Below are positions 26,101-41,100 of a stretch of 64,000 bases of DNA, piece by piece. The position numbers and the translations under genes are program-made. Location of the stretch: the NCBI GenBank assembly GCA_034008185.1, contig CM067083.1, positions 119,248,837 through 119,312,836 on the forward strand, in the 5' to 3' direction. The DNA is from Gorsachius magnificus (taxonomy: Eukaryota > Chordata > Aves > Pelecaniformes > Ardeidae). Under the pieces are notes generated by a model. The model had not been told where the DNA came from. It searched no databases and worked only from the letters and a program-made list of their open reading frames with translations. Each line of letters opens with the position of its first letter. Positions within the stretch are counted from its first letter, which is position 1.

Positions 26101-29100
26101 TTATGCTTGATAACACAGCATGCAAATACTACAAATACAATATTACAAAAATAAATCTGCTATCTAGTGCTGCATCTGACAGGACTGGGGGAAAATCTAA
26201 AGGAGAAACAAAAGGTCTACAGCAATAATACAGTCATCACATGCACTTTGTGCATGTAATTTGCATGCAAAACCCACACGACCCATAAACAAAAAACCCT
26301 GTGGATTCAGCCAGCACATCGCACAAGGGCCTTCTTCCCTAATGGCTACTTCTGATCCTTGTAGCCTGCTCTCTTCAATATTAGCCATTTCATTTCTGCC
26401 CTCCACCTTTGATTTCATGATCAGTAGTGTCAGTTGTAACTATGCAATTTATGAAAACAATTGCAAGGGCTAAATACTGAATTATTCTCAGGTAACTGGT
26501 AGAACTGATCCCCTTGGAAAGCTGATTTTACCTTATTTTCCCCATTAAAAAAGTGACCAAATGATCTTTCCTTGAAGTAACAGTTATAAGTTACCTGCAT
26601 ATATATATAAACAGCACCTTTTATATATAAATGGAAGTGAATCACCTCTCAGTGGTGAAGACAAGTTACCTAAGAGAAGTTATCCCAGATATTGCACAGC
26701 CAATGGATGGTATTTTCTACCATTCTTCACATTTCTGGTCCATCAGCACAGTTTGGTAAAGCAGACCTAGCCTATGCCTGTCAGGTCTATTCCACACCAT
26801 CATAAAAACGGTGTGTGAACAGCTCTGTGCTAACAGTTACCTGCAATATTTTTCTACCTAGGTAGTATTTGCCTAACAATTTGATTACCAGTTTTTCTCA
26901 GAAGTAGCAAAGGCTGGGTACTCCAAATATGTATTTTTAAATTATTAGGAAAGGAAGATGCATGGGGACGGAGCAAAAAAAGAGTAAAATAAAACCCATG
27001 TTTCCTTAAGAAACCAGATGAGGAAATGCTTTGATCTTCTTATTCTGTTTGGCTATTTGGTCACCTCTGATGCATCACACTGAGCACCCCTCCCAAATAA
27101 TTCCGGATGTTGACAGGTGCGACCCGAAATGGCAGCTTCCGCAACGGTTTACTGCACATGTGATCTCTTGTAAATGCTTACGTCGGACCATTCAGTCACG
27201 ACTGCTGCATATAGGCACTATCCATAAATTAAACCGGTGAGGTTATCCAGAAGCACTCCTTTACAAAACACCCACACAGAATGGTATTTATGAAACTGTT
27301 ATTTTAGCGAGCAGGTTTTACAAGTCACTGGCTCTGTTTATTCAAAGAGAATAAATTCTAGAATTTACTAGTGCAAATACGTCTAAAAGTATAACTTTTT
27401 CCTTGCTAGGAGAATGGAAAAGTCCCTCCTGGCAACTGTCAGGATCCTGAAGAGTGGCACTCTTTTCCAAAGAGGTCATGCGGTGAAAAGCACAATCTCG
27501 TAAAGCTACTTAAAAAGCACCACCAGACACACAGCTACGAAAAGTTCAGTCTTCTCCTTCCTCAGACCCTCAGGGAGGTAATAAGAACAGATGGCACCAA
27601 TGAAGGCCAGAGCATGCCATGCAGAAGTTTTCCACCTAGTTCTGAAAAGGTCCCTTCCACAATTGCTCTCGTCTTTCCCGCAGGTCCCCCGACAGATTTC
27701 ACTGTTGTAAAAGACACTCTTCCCACATATTGAACATGGTTTAGTGGTAGGATGGCCAGGTTATATTAATGGTTGGACTTTGTGATCTTAAAGGTCTTTT
27801 CCAACCTAAACGATCCTATGATTCAAGCCTCAAGGAGGCACATAGGTAGGAAAAAATAAGAAACCCCCACTCCAAGCCCCCGCTCAAATATATAGGGCCA
27901 TTGAACATCAAGACATACCTTTAACTGTATTTCTTACCCAGCAGAAGAGGAAGGTAATAGAAATAACAACATGTTTTTAAGTACATTTGTATGCTCCATA
28001 TTTTTGTGCAAGTGGGTCGAAGTATATCGTACTACAGGTATAGACTTCTGTGCTGAACACTGTTACTATTAGTTCAAAGCTTCAATGAGTGTGCAAGAAA
28101 GCAAGAAACTGGAAAAATCAGGTCAAATAACATTTTTCACCTAACCCAAGTTTTAAAGATGTCAACTTAAAGGCAATTGGTCAAACAGTTTTAGCATAAG
28201 CATCCTAAAAACAAAGATCGCACAGACATGGCCAAAGAACTGTAAAAGTCTTTTTAAAAAGGAATCTGTAACAAACAGATCACGTTTTCTTGCTGCAATG
28301 GTCAAATACTTCCTCTACACACCTAGGGAGTTAGGATTAGATCCCGAGGGGAAGAAGTCCCAAACTGTTAGCTTTAGCTTCAAATATGCCGTTTTCCCAA
28401 CATCCTTGTAAATCAAGTATTCAGCCAAAAAAATGATTTGAATTTTGGCACCGTGAAGAAACAATCAGCTCTGCAAAACAGCTTACCTCTTCACTGATGT
28501 CGATCACATCCCCCAGTTTAAGTTCCAGCTCATCCTCATTCTGCGGGATGTATTCGAAGAGCACTTTGCACTGCCGCTTCTTGGACCCTGATTCAAAGCA
28601 AACGACACAAGTAAGAATGCTTGCAAAGGAAAACTAGTTTTTCCTCCACTTAGCTCCTAAGAATCAAATCTGACCAGAAAACTCATACATCATCCCCAAA
28701 AGCTATGTAGCACTTGCTCCTGGCTTTCCAGTTTGCTTGTGTCACTTTAGGCTAGCAAGCTATATCTTAGGTGGAGCTTGAAAACCATGGAGCTTCACAG
28801 ACTGCTGATTATAAACAAATAATTACTACATTGCCAATTACCAACATGCTATAAAAAAAACATGTTGACACAAGCAAGCCAGATAAATCCCCAGTACAAT
28901 GATTTTCAAGCTATTTCCTGACTGAAATCTGCAAGAATGACAACCGCTGCCAGCTGCAGTGTTAGCACTTGCTTGGAAGAAAATGTGCAAGTTTGAGCCT
29001 CCAGTCTTTAAGGAATCCTGAAAGAAATAACAAATGTTTTGTTCTGCACAACGCTGAAGTGCCAATAGCCTTTCTGCCCTCTAACAAAGATTTTGCTAAC

Positions 29101-32100
29101 TACAGGTCTGAGGAAATACGAACATTTGCTCGGCTCATATTTCAAAAGCGAAACTCAAATTTTATCTGCGAATGCGAAAACCCTCCCTTTTCTCTGTGCC
29201 ATTATGGAGTCGAGAAATTCAACCTAAGCTTCGATTAGCAGTGTTTGACAAAGGCAAAATTAAAGTGCAGTCTTTAGATGCTTGCCATGTGTCATTAAAG
29301 CTTTGCAGGCATTAAAAAGACAAAATGACATCCCGAGAAGGGAGAGCATAGAAGTGGCTTCCAACAACCCCTCCAGTCAGAGCGGTGTGAACCTACGATT
29401 GCCCAGTTACCCTGCACATACCCTGGAGTGATGCTACTGCTGAACCTGAAGAGCGGTAAAGCTTATGCTTGTAGGAGCTGTATAATTTCCATATTCTCTC
29501 TTATGCTTTGTGCTCCTTCCATACTCAAGCTTCAGCAATTAAGATTAGCTGGGTAAAAACAATTAAACACACAGATACTGCCTCCAAGATTGATCTGTGT
29601 CTTATTATAGCAACATTGAAAGTCCAAAGTCAGACGTTTAGAAGATCACCACACCCCGCGTCCTCGGTGCAAAACATTCCAGGCATCTGAGCAATATTCA
29701 GCATCTAAAATTTCTGAGAGGGCTAACCGAATCAAGGATTTTCTACATGCTGGTATATGGTCTGTGCTCTAAAGAGCTTAAAAGGGGCGGGAAACAAAGA
29801 AACCAAAAGCGTGAAGCTCTGTGGGTTATTTCTAATAATACATAATTGCCCACATAATACACCCTTCTTTTAACTCCACTGAAAGTCATACATCAGCCGA
29901 GAGGGATTGTTAGGTTAACAGTAATTGCAATAAACGGTTCACTGGCCTTTACTACCCCCTACAGTGCTTTCAGGGCTCCTCCTTTGTATGAGATTAACTG
30001 ATACCAAAAAAAGGCAAATTAAAAAGTCACAGCCATTTGGTATAAATCTGATCTCAGCATTCCTTTTCATATTGTAATGCTATCTAAATGGGGAAGAGGG
30101 GGAGAAAACAAACCCACAGATGCATTTCACATCCAGAATTCTCTCTCACCTGAGGTCTGTTTTCAGCGATACCCAGTTTAGGAAGTACTGCCTCCCAGTT
30201 TTGAAAATCCTTATATTAACCGAGGAAGCTAACCAATCCACTCAGAAAGCAAGACTTCAGCTTCACATGGTGCCGCAGGTCTGCTGGACTGGCAGCCCCC
30301 CAAAGCAATTCTGTCTGTTTCCAAAACAACTTGTTTGGCTTCAGGTTTTATTTGTTTTGTACAGAATAACCCAAATTTAGCCTTTTGTTGCCATAATTCA
30401 GCACACCTTCTGTATTTTCCTTTTCCTGAATAAAGGCAGTCATCTACCTGATAGAATACTGCCTGCAGCTTACCACTCACCTGATCTAAAATGCCCGAAT
30501 TACAGCGAGAGCTGCACACAAGCACAACACACGGGACTTCCCAGGCAGAGACAACCTACCTCACTGCATGCTGGAAACTTGCTCTTAAAGAAGCTTAATG
30601 TTGTTTTTAAACATTGTAAAACTCATTTTGCCAGGTTAGGAACCAGAAACAGAAAGACAGCTAAGCACTGGAAACCTGAAGGGAGTGAGCGATTGCCTAG
30701 GCACAGAGCAAACAGGATCTGCAGGAGCTGGGTAAACAGCCTTCCAGCAAAGAGGGAACAGCAAGTAAAATTGAAACAGAGATATTGTCGTTGCGCCAAG
30801 TGAACAGTTGTGCACTTAAAGGAAGGTGCTTGAACACCATTTCCTTCTCAGAGGATGAGACTGGCAGAGTTTGAGACCAAGTCGTACCTACTACCCTGGC
30901 CACAGCCACCCAGCTGCCAGCATGAGGATGAGCCACGCTAAATACAGGATCGTCCCCAGAATTAGGGAGACCAGAATGAGCAGCTGACATCTGAACTGGT
31001 ATCAGATCATGTTCACAGAATCCTAGAATATCTCAAGTTGGAAGGACCCATAGGGGTCACCCTGATTTCCTTTCAGAGCCTGGTTGTATTAATCTAGGAA
31101 CAGCGTTAATCTTTCAAGCTACATTTTCAAAAGCCTGCTGATGCAAATATCTAACAGGCATATAAGTGCTGCTGCCAATACAGATCAGATTCTGCCAATA
31201 CAGATCAAATTCACTAAAAAGTAATTTTGAAGGCAACACCCTTAGTTGCCTAGAAAAAGGTTTCAAAAAATTTTTAAATCTGGCGGTCCCATTTCAGGGC
31301 GTTAAAAGACAACTAGTGGCTCTTCTCCTTTTATGGGCAAACCCTCAAAGCATAAGCATACCAGAAACAGAAGGTTCTGAATTCTTTCTTTTAAAAAAGC
31401 AAGCTTAAATCATAAATGCCTGCAATCTCTTGTAAGAGAGAAGAAGCCAGAGTAATTTAAAGCAATGTCTCTTATAAGACTGAGATGTCCAAATACAAAT
31501 CACAAGTCAATTTTCTGGATGCAGGAAACACAAGATTTTCTGCTCTAGGTTTTAATCACCTTGATTTAAATACTGGCATTAAAACACTGAAACCACAGAT
31601 AGGGAGGCACCAAGTCTGCGCTCCTGACCATCCTGGGGGCTGCAGTTACAATCAAAGGAAGACCACTATTTTTTCTTAGACACCACCAACTCCACCTTAT
31701 TCCACACTAGAAGCAAGCTTGCCACACAAGAGGAACCTGAACTACACAGTGCTTCCTTGACAGAGCCTTGAATTTGTAGCAAAACTTCCATGTTTAGAAG
31801 AAATGACCACAGTAAGATTTTTGATTATCATGAACAGGCTTGCAGTTCTCATTCAGGTACCTGACAATACAAGCAGAGCTCACATGCAGTTATAGAGCAG
31901 CTCCCAAATCCGGAAGGAGCCTAAATCCTGTACCCAGGAAAATTCATCCCTATTGCTGCGGTTAAGAACTACATACAAGCTTTCTGCCCATGCATCCAGG
32001 AGCAGAATTTGGCTTAAAATCAAAGTTTTTCCTCCTATGTCTCTAGTTTTCTGTACAACCGTAATACTGAGACAATAAATAATTCACGTTTATTAAAAAA

Positions 32101-35100
32101 AATGCACATCAGCAGCTCACGCAATTGAAGGAATTGGAAAGACTACGTACTCTTCTTGAAGCTTTTGGACGAGGGATGAGGCTGAAATCCTCCTGCTGGA
32201 AGCCCATAGGTGCTCATACGCTGCACAAGACTGGCTACATTGCCAGGTTTCTCCCTCCTGACTGGTACAGCATCATCCTTGGGCTCTACATCCTTCTTAA
32301 CTTCCTGAAACAAGATATTTAAAAGACTGAGAGGCCATTTAAATTACCCAAGAGGTCAGCGTTTTTAGACAGGCACTCCATAGACTAACAGGTTTCAGGT
32401 ACTTACCGTTTGGTGTGTAATGATGTATTATACTCAAAAATCATGGCATCCTGCACCTAAACATACTAAAAGCCTTAATAAACTTGACCCTTCCGTACAA
32501 TTATATTAGTAAACAGGTCAGCTGATGTGCTGAGAAAATTCAGGAACAGGGGCAGTATTTTAGCCATCTATTCCAACCCTAAGAGAAGTAGCTTTGAACC
32601 CAGAAGTCCCATATTACAACTTAAGTCACAGCTTGTATTTGAAAACATTTTTAAAAATACAAATATTGCTTCAATGACAGACCCATACGGTAGGGCAATA
32701 AATAAAATATTTTGGTATATAAAGCTGGTTTAGGTGATCATCTCTGTCTCAGAAAGCTCAAAGGTTGTTTACACACAAGATGCAATCATACTGCTGCAAG
32801 ACACGAGTGGAAAAAGAAAGTGAGATACAAGGAGTAGAATGGGAAGATCTGAGGGGAAAGGTGTAGAGGAAAGTAGAGGAAAGTAACAGAGACATCATTT
32901 TTCTGATCATTGCCTCCCACCTGCCTAACTTTCTAATTGAATGTGCCCATCAAGACTAAGCAGCCTATAAAAAAGAAAATATCAGTTCTTGACAGCAGTT
33001 ACTCTACTGCATCAGCTCATTAAATGATATTCCACCAGAGAACAGATACTCTGAAAGAAGGAAATCATCACTTTGCAAAAGAAGAAACCCATTAAGTCAG
33101 ATCAATGACCCATCTAGTGCAGAACACAGCTCCCAGCAGCCGCAATCCCAGATGTTCTTTAGAGACAGCCTGCAATCCAGATCCTCCCACATTCCCAGAG
33201 CACCCGTAAGGGTTTCATTAGGGAGATGCATCCCCTCCTCTCCCCCTTTCACGTCTGCAGATGAAGCCGTGTAACCCCTTTCTGCACCCATGATCCCGTC
33301 TACCTCCACAGCTTCCTTGGGGATAGCGACCAGATATGGGCTCTCTGCTATGTAAAGAAGCTCCTCTCTCTCATCAGCTTTAAGCCGACACCTTTTTAGT
33401 CCCAGTGTGTGCTCCCCACCAGTGCATCTAGTTTATCACTACCTCCCTGGCTGTGTAAACCTTGATCATTTCCCCCCTTGGCTTTATCCGCTCAACTCAA
33501 GTGTCCCAGCCTTGCCAGTCCCCATTTCACCAGGCGGCTGCTCCATCCCCTTAAACATCTCGCTGCCTGTCCCCATCCTGGTCCCAACAGAATTGATGAC
33601 ACCTGGCATCCTACCGGTGTTTTGGGCTGCCACTGCACCCAGAGCTACAGATTTCAGAGAACTGAAAGCCACACTACCAGGTATTCATGAGCTGATGCTC
33701 AACTCTCAACTGGCAGTTCCATGTAGGCATGGTATGGGTTACCAATTCTTACACACATTACTTAGCATTTACCCACCTTCAAGCTCATCTGCCACCCTTT
33801 TAGCCTGCTCAGCTCCTTGCCATCAGCATGGCATTGCACCACATAAGAGTTTAAATAGCACTCACAAAATGGGGGTGTCCACTGTTAAATCCCCTCCCCA
33901 GATGACCAGAGATGCTGAACAAAGCCAGTACCACAACCAGCTCCTGGGGGATCCCATTGCCAACTCTCCTCTGTCCCAACAAGTCACTGGTAAGTCCTTT
34001 GCTTCTTATTCTTTAAGCAGCTTCTAAACCCTAAAAGAATTTTTCCTTCAGTCTCAGAGCAACTTCATTCCTTCAGTAACTCGATGGAAACTTAATCAAA
34101 AAGATTTTCTCAAAACTCAAGTGTGGTACATCCACAGAATCTCATGCGCCTGTGTGCTTAGCAAGACCCTCAAAGCCTATCATCTTTTCCACCACCGCAG
34201 CATTGCAATGTCTTGAGGAAAGCAAACACCCGTAAGTACTCTGCAGCTTTCCATGATCCACTTCAGAACAATTCTTGCATCTATCACCAGTAGCCACTGG
34301 TTAACAACTCCACTAGTTATTTCAGCTACAGCTGCCATAAAATATTTAATAATATTTGAAAACAATATTGGCAATATATATACACACTCTTATTAATGTC
34401 ATGAAATGCCAAAAAACGAGAAGCGTATTCAACAGGACCTCTCTGGTGCTTTCTGGAACATTAGACCTCAGGCTACTTACTGCAGCCATCCAGCTGGAAA
34501 ACTCAGAAGGTCTGGAAACCTACTGGTGCTTTCAAACAAACTACAAACCTCAAGTCAAAGAGTCCAAAGCAGCTTCCTATTTCCCAAAACAGCAGAGCAA
34601 GTCAAATAAGCAAGACTACAGACAGCACAATTCTTCCTGCCTCTCATCTATATTACATGAAGAGGCTTTTCAGAAAATGGGCAAGTAGTTTATGCTGTTA
34701 CTCTCCTTCATCCACAGTGACTTTTCTGCCCTGGAGATCTTAGCTCTGCTGAGACCCCATCTTCCAAGTCAAAACAAAAACAAAACAAACAAACAAAAAC
34801 CAAAACCAAAAACCCAACCAAAAAATCTCCACCAACCAAAACCACTCCAGAGTAGCACAGCATCGTGTCTACCTCCCATTTGAGTAGACAATCCACATTT
34901 CAAAGACTTTGTCATTCTCTTTCTTAAGAGTTGTTTTTTGGCCAGTTACTTGCAAGTCTGATAAACCATAAGGAATTAAATTTGGCTACAGCCGAAAGGT
35001 TTGCCACCTGCAAAACACCTTGCTAGCTGCCTTACTGACAAGGCTGATCTGCTCAACTGAAAAACATATTGGCACTTGAAAACTTGCCTACAGTGGATCT

Positions 35101-38100
35101 GTCCCTGGATTTTTAAAATTATAATCTTTTGCTATGCAATTTATACAGCCTCCAAAAGCTTCCAGCTGCTCCAGGAACTAATGCTTCCCCGGTTAAGTGG
35201 TTTCTCAATCGTAACACTTTCCAGTGAGGAGTCAGCTCCAGGCTCCTTCCCCAGGTTTGCACTTCACCCAAGACTTCAGAAGCGGCTGCTGCAATAATTT
35301 TGTGAAAAGCAGAGATGCAAAAGAGAAATGGGGAAGACATACACAGGTGGCCTGGTCAAAAACATGACCTACTTCTTCTAATAAATTGAAAAAAAAAAGA
35401 AAAAACCAAAACCAAAACACAGCCCCCTTCCAAATGCTAGACCAGGGCTGTAAGGTAAGCACCACCTTTATCAGTAATTTGTAGTACACAGATATAATGC
35501 TTTTAAGTCCAGCAGTAGTATCAAAGGCAGCAAAGTAATTGATAGTTTCCTGTTGTTTGTAACCAATCTGAGACAAAAACAGCGACCACAACAAAAGGCC
35601 AAAGACCCAAAATTGAAAGTGGGAATGCTTGAGCAACTGTCTCACCTGGCTTGAGTCAGTAATTGAAGTGGTGACAGGTAGGGAATACTCAAAGTCTAAC
35701 ACAAGACTAGCAATGCCAAACATAACAGAAAATATAGTGAAATTAGATTAAAAGATAAGAGATCTAAAATAATTCTGTGAGAAACAGTTACATGAAAAAA
35801 AAAACTTGCAGACAGATTCAAAGGCTGAAGATTTATTGATGAAGAATTTCATTAACAGACACCAGAAAGAGCAATTGGACACTGGGAAAGACTGGTGCTA
35901 CCAGGCCTTCCTAATACAGCTAAAATATGAAAGTTGAATACTTCGATACACAGGTAAAAGAAACCTTCCTAACCTATGACATATCAAAGCAAAGAGGATG
36001 CAAGGAAACAAATCAAGATGCCTATGTGAAAAAAAACAGGAGCAGAGCACTGCAAATAATCAGAGAAGATTTGCAATAAATAGACATGGGTAAAGAACAG
36101 ACATGCTTGAATCAGAGGGTGGATGGTGACATTTTACTGCACGTATCAGAAAGCACACCATGAGCATAAGCATCAGGTGAAGCTGCTTTGCAACAATGAT
36201 TGGACTTGATGATTTTAAAGGTCTTTTCCAACCTACATGATTCTATGGTTCTATGATAAGAGGAGGAAAAATAACCACACAAAAGCCTACTGCTGCAGCA
36301 ACCAGTGATAAATCTAGTTTTGACAAAGAACGAAGAATGGGGTAGTAAGCAGCGCAACAACTGCTTTCTCCATATTTAACCTACTAAACTTTAGAACATC
36401 CTTGTAAAGTAAGGACTTTTTTTTTTTTTTCTTCTTGTTAAAGAGGAACTGCAGCATTAATTATCCTTCCTCAGAGCATTAAAAAACACATTAAATCCAA
36501 ACCAAGTTAAAGCAAATTCAGGAATCCCTGGTCTCCACAGCCACAAGCTGTCCACCACACCACAAACCTGCATTTCACATCCAGTCCTCTAACAGTACAA
36601 AACTGCTCTAAGACTGGTTTTCAAAAGCACACGTCAGGATCCTCTGACATACATTCCCATCACCACTGCCAGCAATTTCACCCTGAGCATCACCGTTACG
36701 ATTCTCCCACCTTTTGGACATCTTAAGATTTTCATTTCTGAACAAGACACACATCGGTTTAGATCTCTAAAAACTGACACTAATAGATGCAAACATTAAT
36801 ACATGCCTAACTAGTAACATTAGTAAGAGTTTGCAATTAAATTAAGCATTAATAAGCATTAATAAGAGCCTACAATTCTTACATCTCTGCCGGAACAGCT
36901 GACCTGAATTTCAGTGGCTGGAAGGCGACACTGCCCACAGTTCTCATCTCCCGGTACCCCTATATCCAACCTGAACATGCCCAAGACTCCTATTCACTGG
37001 GCTTCACAACAAGTAAGGCTTTTTTCTTTCTTTGTTTTTGTTGGTTTTAAGTCAGCCCCATATATCCAAACTAACACAGAGAGTCTGTGCTGTGACAATA
37101 GCAACAAAAAGCCTCCAGGACACTCCAGCTTCTTTCGAGATGAGGCCACCACCAGCTGCCAGCCAGCAAAACCAAAATGAAAGTCTGACATTAACTGCAG
37201 CTGGAAATTTTAATATTTTTATTATGCCAGCCTGCTGTAGTTCAAGGCTTGTCACTGTTTCCATTAGCAACACAGATTTTATGCATTTATGACTTGGCAG
37301 TAGAAGGTCAATACAGACTGTCTCTTGGCATGAACCACGCTCAATGGGGAAGTAACCACCCACTCCTTCTGTTGCAAACGACAGCACTAGTCGTAAAGGT
37401 TTGAAGTTTTCATAATCACCACTATACGCGTATTTCACAACACTTACAAAATTTGCTGAAATCGCTACAGGCTGATATGCAAAAATGCATATAAAATCTA
37501 ACTCAACAGCAAAAAAAGATTGGGGTGATCTTAAGGGGCTTCTGTTTTAATTGCACCTGTCACAGTTTAACAATTCCTCAGGGAAATGTATATATTTATA
37601 CATTAAAATCTCGAAAACATTTAGGTACAGCAACATGTGAAACAAGAATTCTTCTTCTTTATACAAAGACAAAAATCTAACAATCTAAGTTTACCTACAT
37701 CCTCATGATGACCATTAACATAAACAAATAAGCAGGCAGTCCTGACCTACTTTTTCAGCGAGCAAGCAAGCAGCCTTCCCACCATCAGCTGCTTGCCGGT
37801 GCATCGCTGCGGCGGGGAGAGCAGGATCCTTCCCGCTTCCCTCGCCAGAAGCGAAGAGCACTAAAATCAGCACTGGAGACAGAGAAAGCAGGTCAGGTTG
37901 TCTGAAAGGACACGAGGAATGGACAGTTATAAATACAAAGTCTGTTCCTGAATTACAGGGCACAGGGAAGTTCATTATCCAGCAAACCTAAATCCTCAGC
38001 TAGAGTCTTCAAGTATAAATATTAAGACTTTAGCTGCCCACCTTCTCCTACATATGTCCTTATACCAAGAACAAGCATCTTTAGATTTTTTACATTATTT

Positions 38101-41100
38101 CCACTGTGAACTACAAGACTTCAGCTTGTACAAAAGCAATGTGCAATTCTGTTGTTGGCCAAGTACATTTTAAAACAAGATCTCAAGCAGCAGAAAATAG
38201 TCCTGATCTCTAAGAGGCTGAGATGAAGAATACAGAAATGTAAATGTCTGAACCTCCACATAAAATTTTCTTACCTCTTTTCTTCCCCATCAGAACAACA
38301 ATAAAGAACCTATGGACCAGCAAATTAAATTTACAGTTCATATTTTACTGGGCAGAAAATAAGGAGTCAGAATTAAACCTGTCACTCATTTTAGGGGAGA
38401 GGGAGAAATTAGAAGCTTGTGATAAATCTACAGGCAATAGTTTTGCTTACACAAGTTTATCCCCTTCCCTCACAGCCTGCAAAACCCCATCACTGAAGAT
38501 GTGTGTGACTGTATATAAATACATATAAAAATCTGTATAGCTGCATAGTGATGAGAGAGTCAGCCATAATCTGTTCAAGCACAGTGAAATACTGTGGTTC
38601 CTGGAACACAAAAATCTTCACATAGCTAATGATTTAAGCACCCCTTACCTCTCACATTACAGCCTTACAGAGCAGACAGGCAGGTACAGGGCAGCTTTAA
38701 CAGCTCTCAGCCTCTTAAATCTAAGATATTCCCTGTCCTTGCACTTTGCCAGTGCCTCCTCCTCGGATAGAAAACACGCGTTCTCATCCTCAGCGCAGGA
38801 GGCGAAATATTTAATAAAGGCAAAGAAAGGCCCCATTCCTTTGCCACACTTGCCATGAACTAAAGGGACAGATCAAGACAATTTATCAAGTAGAACAGCT
38901 GAGAGGCTCCTGAGCTCTTTCACTGAGGTCAGAACAGGTTGTACCTCCCAACAGAATTGCTTGGCTGGGAGAGGTCTCTGACTCCCCAGAGGATTAAACA
39001 TTATTACTGAAAATAGAAACAAAACACTTCGGAGATGAAAGTAGTTACCATCTGAAGAACGGACAAACTTGATAACCTTTGTTTTGCAAGACAAATTACC
39101 TCCTGGGCAGTTTAACACATGTCACAGGTTGATTTTTTTGGGCCTAATTTACAGCCGAAGTAGGGACTTTTTAACAGTAAATCACTGGGTTTTTTTAAGT
39201 GCTGACCCATGATCAGGCGGAACCATCGCTTCTCGTCTTTGCCTCTTCCAAAACTGCAATTGCTTTGTATTCCGACTTCTGTACACCCCAGTCAAAGGCA
39301 TTTCTGTTCAAGACTAAGGTTAGAAAAAAAAGTTTCCAGCTGACATGAATCCCCAGCAGCTTTCACAGGAGCTACAGACTCGCTGCTATGGGATTGACTG
39401 TCGCTGTAGCTCCTCAACACAGCACACTGCTCCCTCAAAGGTCATATCAGCTCAGTACAGCTTTGGAAATTCCCCTAAAAGTTTCTTCAGAGTTTTACAC
39501 AGTGCTTTCCATTTACACCCAAAGTTTTCACGTGCTTCAAACACAAGAGTACAGAAAGCAAGAATGCAAAGTCCTGGTAGATAAACTTATCCATCATCAA
39601 GCAATGCCAGAAGGCATCTGTGGACTCCATGTGCATAGCAGAGTGTCACAAACGCTTGGAGAAATATTTTCAGAAAGTTGAATTATTAATATCTGTGCCT
39701 GCTGCAGATTCAAATCACAATTTATAACTTTTTCCCCCCAAGAATAAAATATAATTAGCTACAGAAGAAGTGACTCAAGCCAGGCTCACACTTCTCCAGT
39801 TTGAGACATTTTGTGTATTAAATTGCACCCACGTCACATACTCAGCATGAACTAAAGACATTGGTAACTTGTTAAACATATGCTATAATCTATGCTAAAT
39901 ATAGATCATACAATAATACTGCCTCACTGTTATGAAGAAAGGCATCATCAGTCAGGGAAGGCATCGCATCTTTCTCACAATACATAACTCAGAGTAAGCA
40001 GGATCTCTGGGAAGCATGAAAAAATTGCTGAGGCGCTTCAGAATTACAGACTAAAACTTAAGCCACTGAATAAATGGAATATTTTTAGATGAAGAACAGG
40101 CAAACAACTGGACTTTCTTAAATAAGAAAAACTCATGTCTACAGAGGGAATGCAGAAGCAGGATTGGAATTTTAGATCTTGATAAAGATTATATATTATT
40201 ATACGTGCATATATCTTATTTTTATACATAAAACAATTTTTGTTTTTGAGAACTGGATATGTCTAAAGCTTGTGCCAAACAAGCGTCAAAACAGATTCTG
40301 ATCTGAAGTCTTATTAGTATTTGCAAAATACAAGAAACATAAAAATGTGTAATGTCTTAGCATCCTAAGAAGCTTTTGCTGATGTTAAAAAGACTCACTC
40401 TGCTTTCAAAAAGGACCAAAGCCCAGATGCAGAAAAACACAGCAGTCAGATCACCAGGCCTACCAACAGTGGAACAAAGAATCCTAAATTCACAGGAGTA
40501 ACTAAAGGAAGCACAGAAGTTTACATCAACGTTTCCCGACCATTTAATTAAGAAAGGCGATTTTTAAAATAGTTCTAAAAATAATACTTAAATAATATTT
40601 TATGGTGCTGCCACATTCACAGACAGATAAAAACATGTTAAAATGTTAATTGCATTTCTTTTCTATTCTACTTGCTTATACATCTGAAAATTATAATTAA
40701 ATTTCTTGTAATTGTTTTCTAGGCTAACAGTTAATGGCCTGTCAACCACTAGCCACACGATAGTGCTTTAGATCAATGAAACCAAGAACCACAGGTGGCA
40801 GAGGGCACGACACAGATCCAGCTCCCGACACACTGGTGTTTTATCAAGCTTCCACAGCAAGGGAAGCCAGGAAGACACATTCCTTTCCCTTCTCCCAGTT
40901 AAGTGCCTCTATTGCGGGTCCAGAGAAATGTGTGACCCATTAACCACTACAGGCCCACTTTGATGTTTTAACTCATAACATCCCTTGTTCCTTCTCGCCA
41001 TCGCTCTGGCTTCCTGTACCTGCTGGCGTACTCAGCTTTCTTCTTCCCTGCATTCCTTTTCCATCTCCCTCCATTCTCTGCGAAACCTCCAGCACTTCAC

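Larger units (their letters stand above)
24020..28486 (-). other. CD2AP: CD2AP intron 4
   Basis: About 4.5 kb splitting SH3-2. It contains an 11-base G run (26012-26022), a short AT hairpin (26602-26629), a CpG-dense patch (27103-27236) and a CR1 3' end (27731-27824). Confidence 0.88.
28588..32150 (-). other. CD2AP: CD2AP intron 3
   Basis: About 3.6 kb. It contains a short CR1 tail at about 31014-31085 and a 20-bp tandem duplication at 31172-31211. Confidence 0.88.

Noticed and set aside
33407..34027. 206-codon plus-strand open frame
   Set aside because: Pro/Ser-rich with no recognisable domain or motif, and antisense to a probable ancient CR1-like element in a CD2AP intron; stop-poor only because of local base composition.
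35232..35723. 163-codon minus-strand open frame
   Set aside because: Composition dominated by Phe/Trp/Leu from A-rich and AAAACC low-complexity DNA; no family resemblance.
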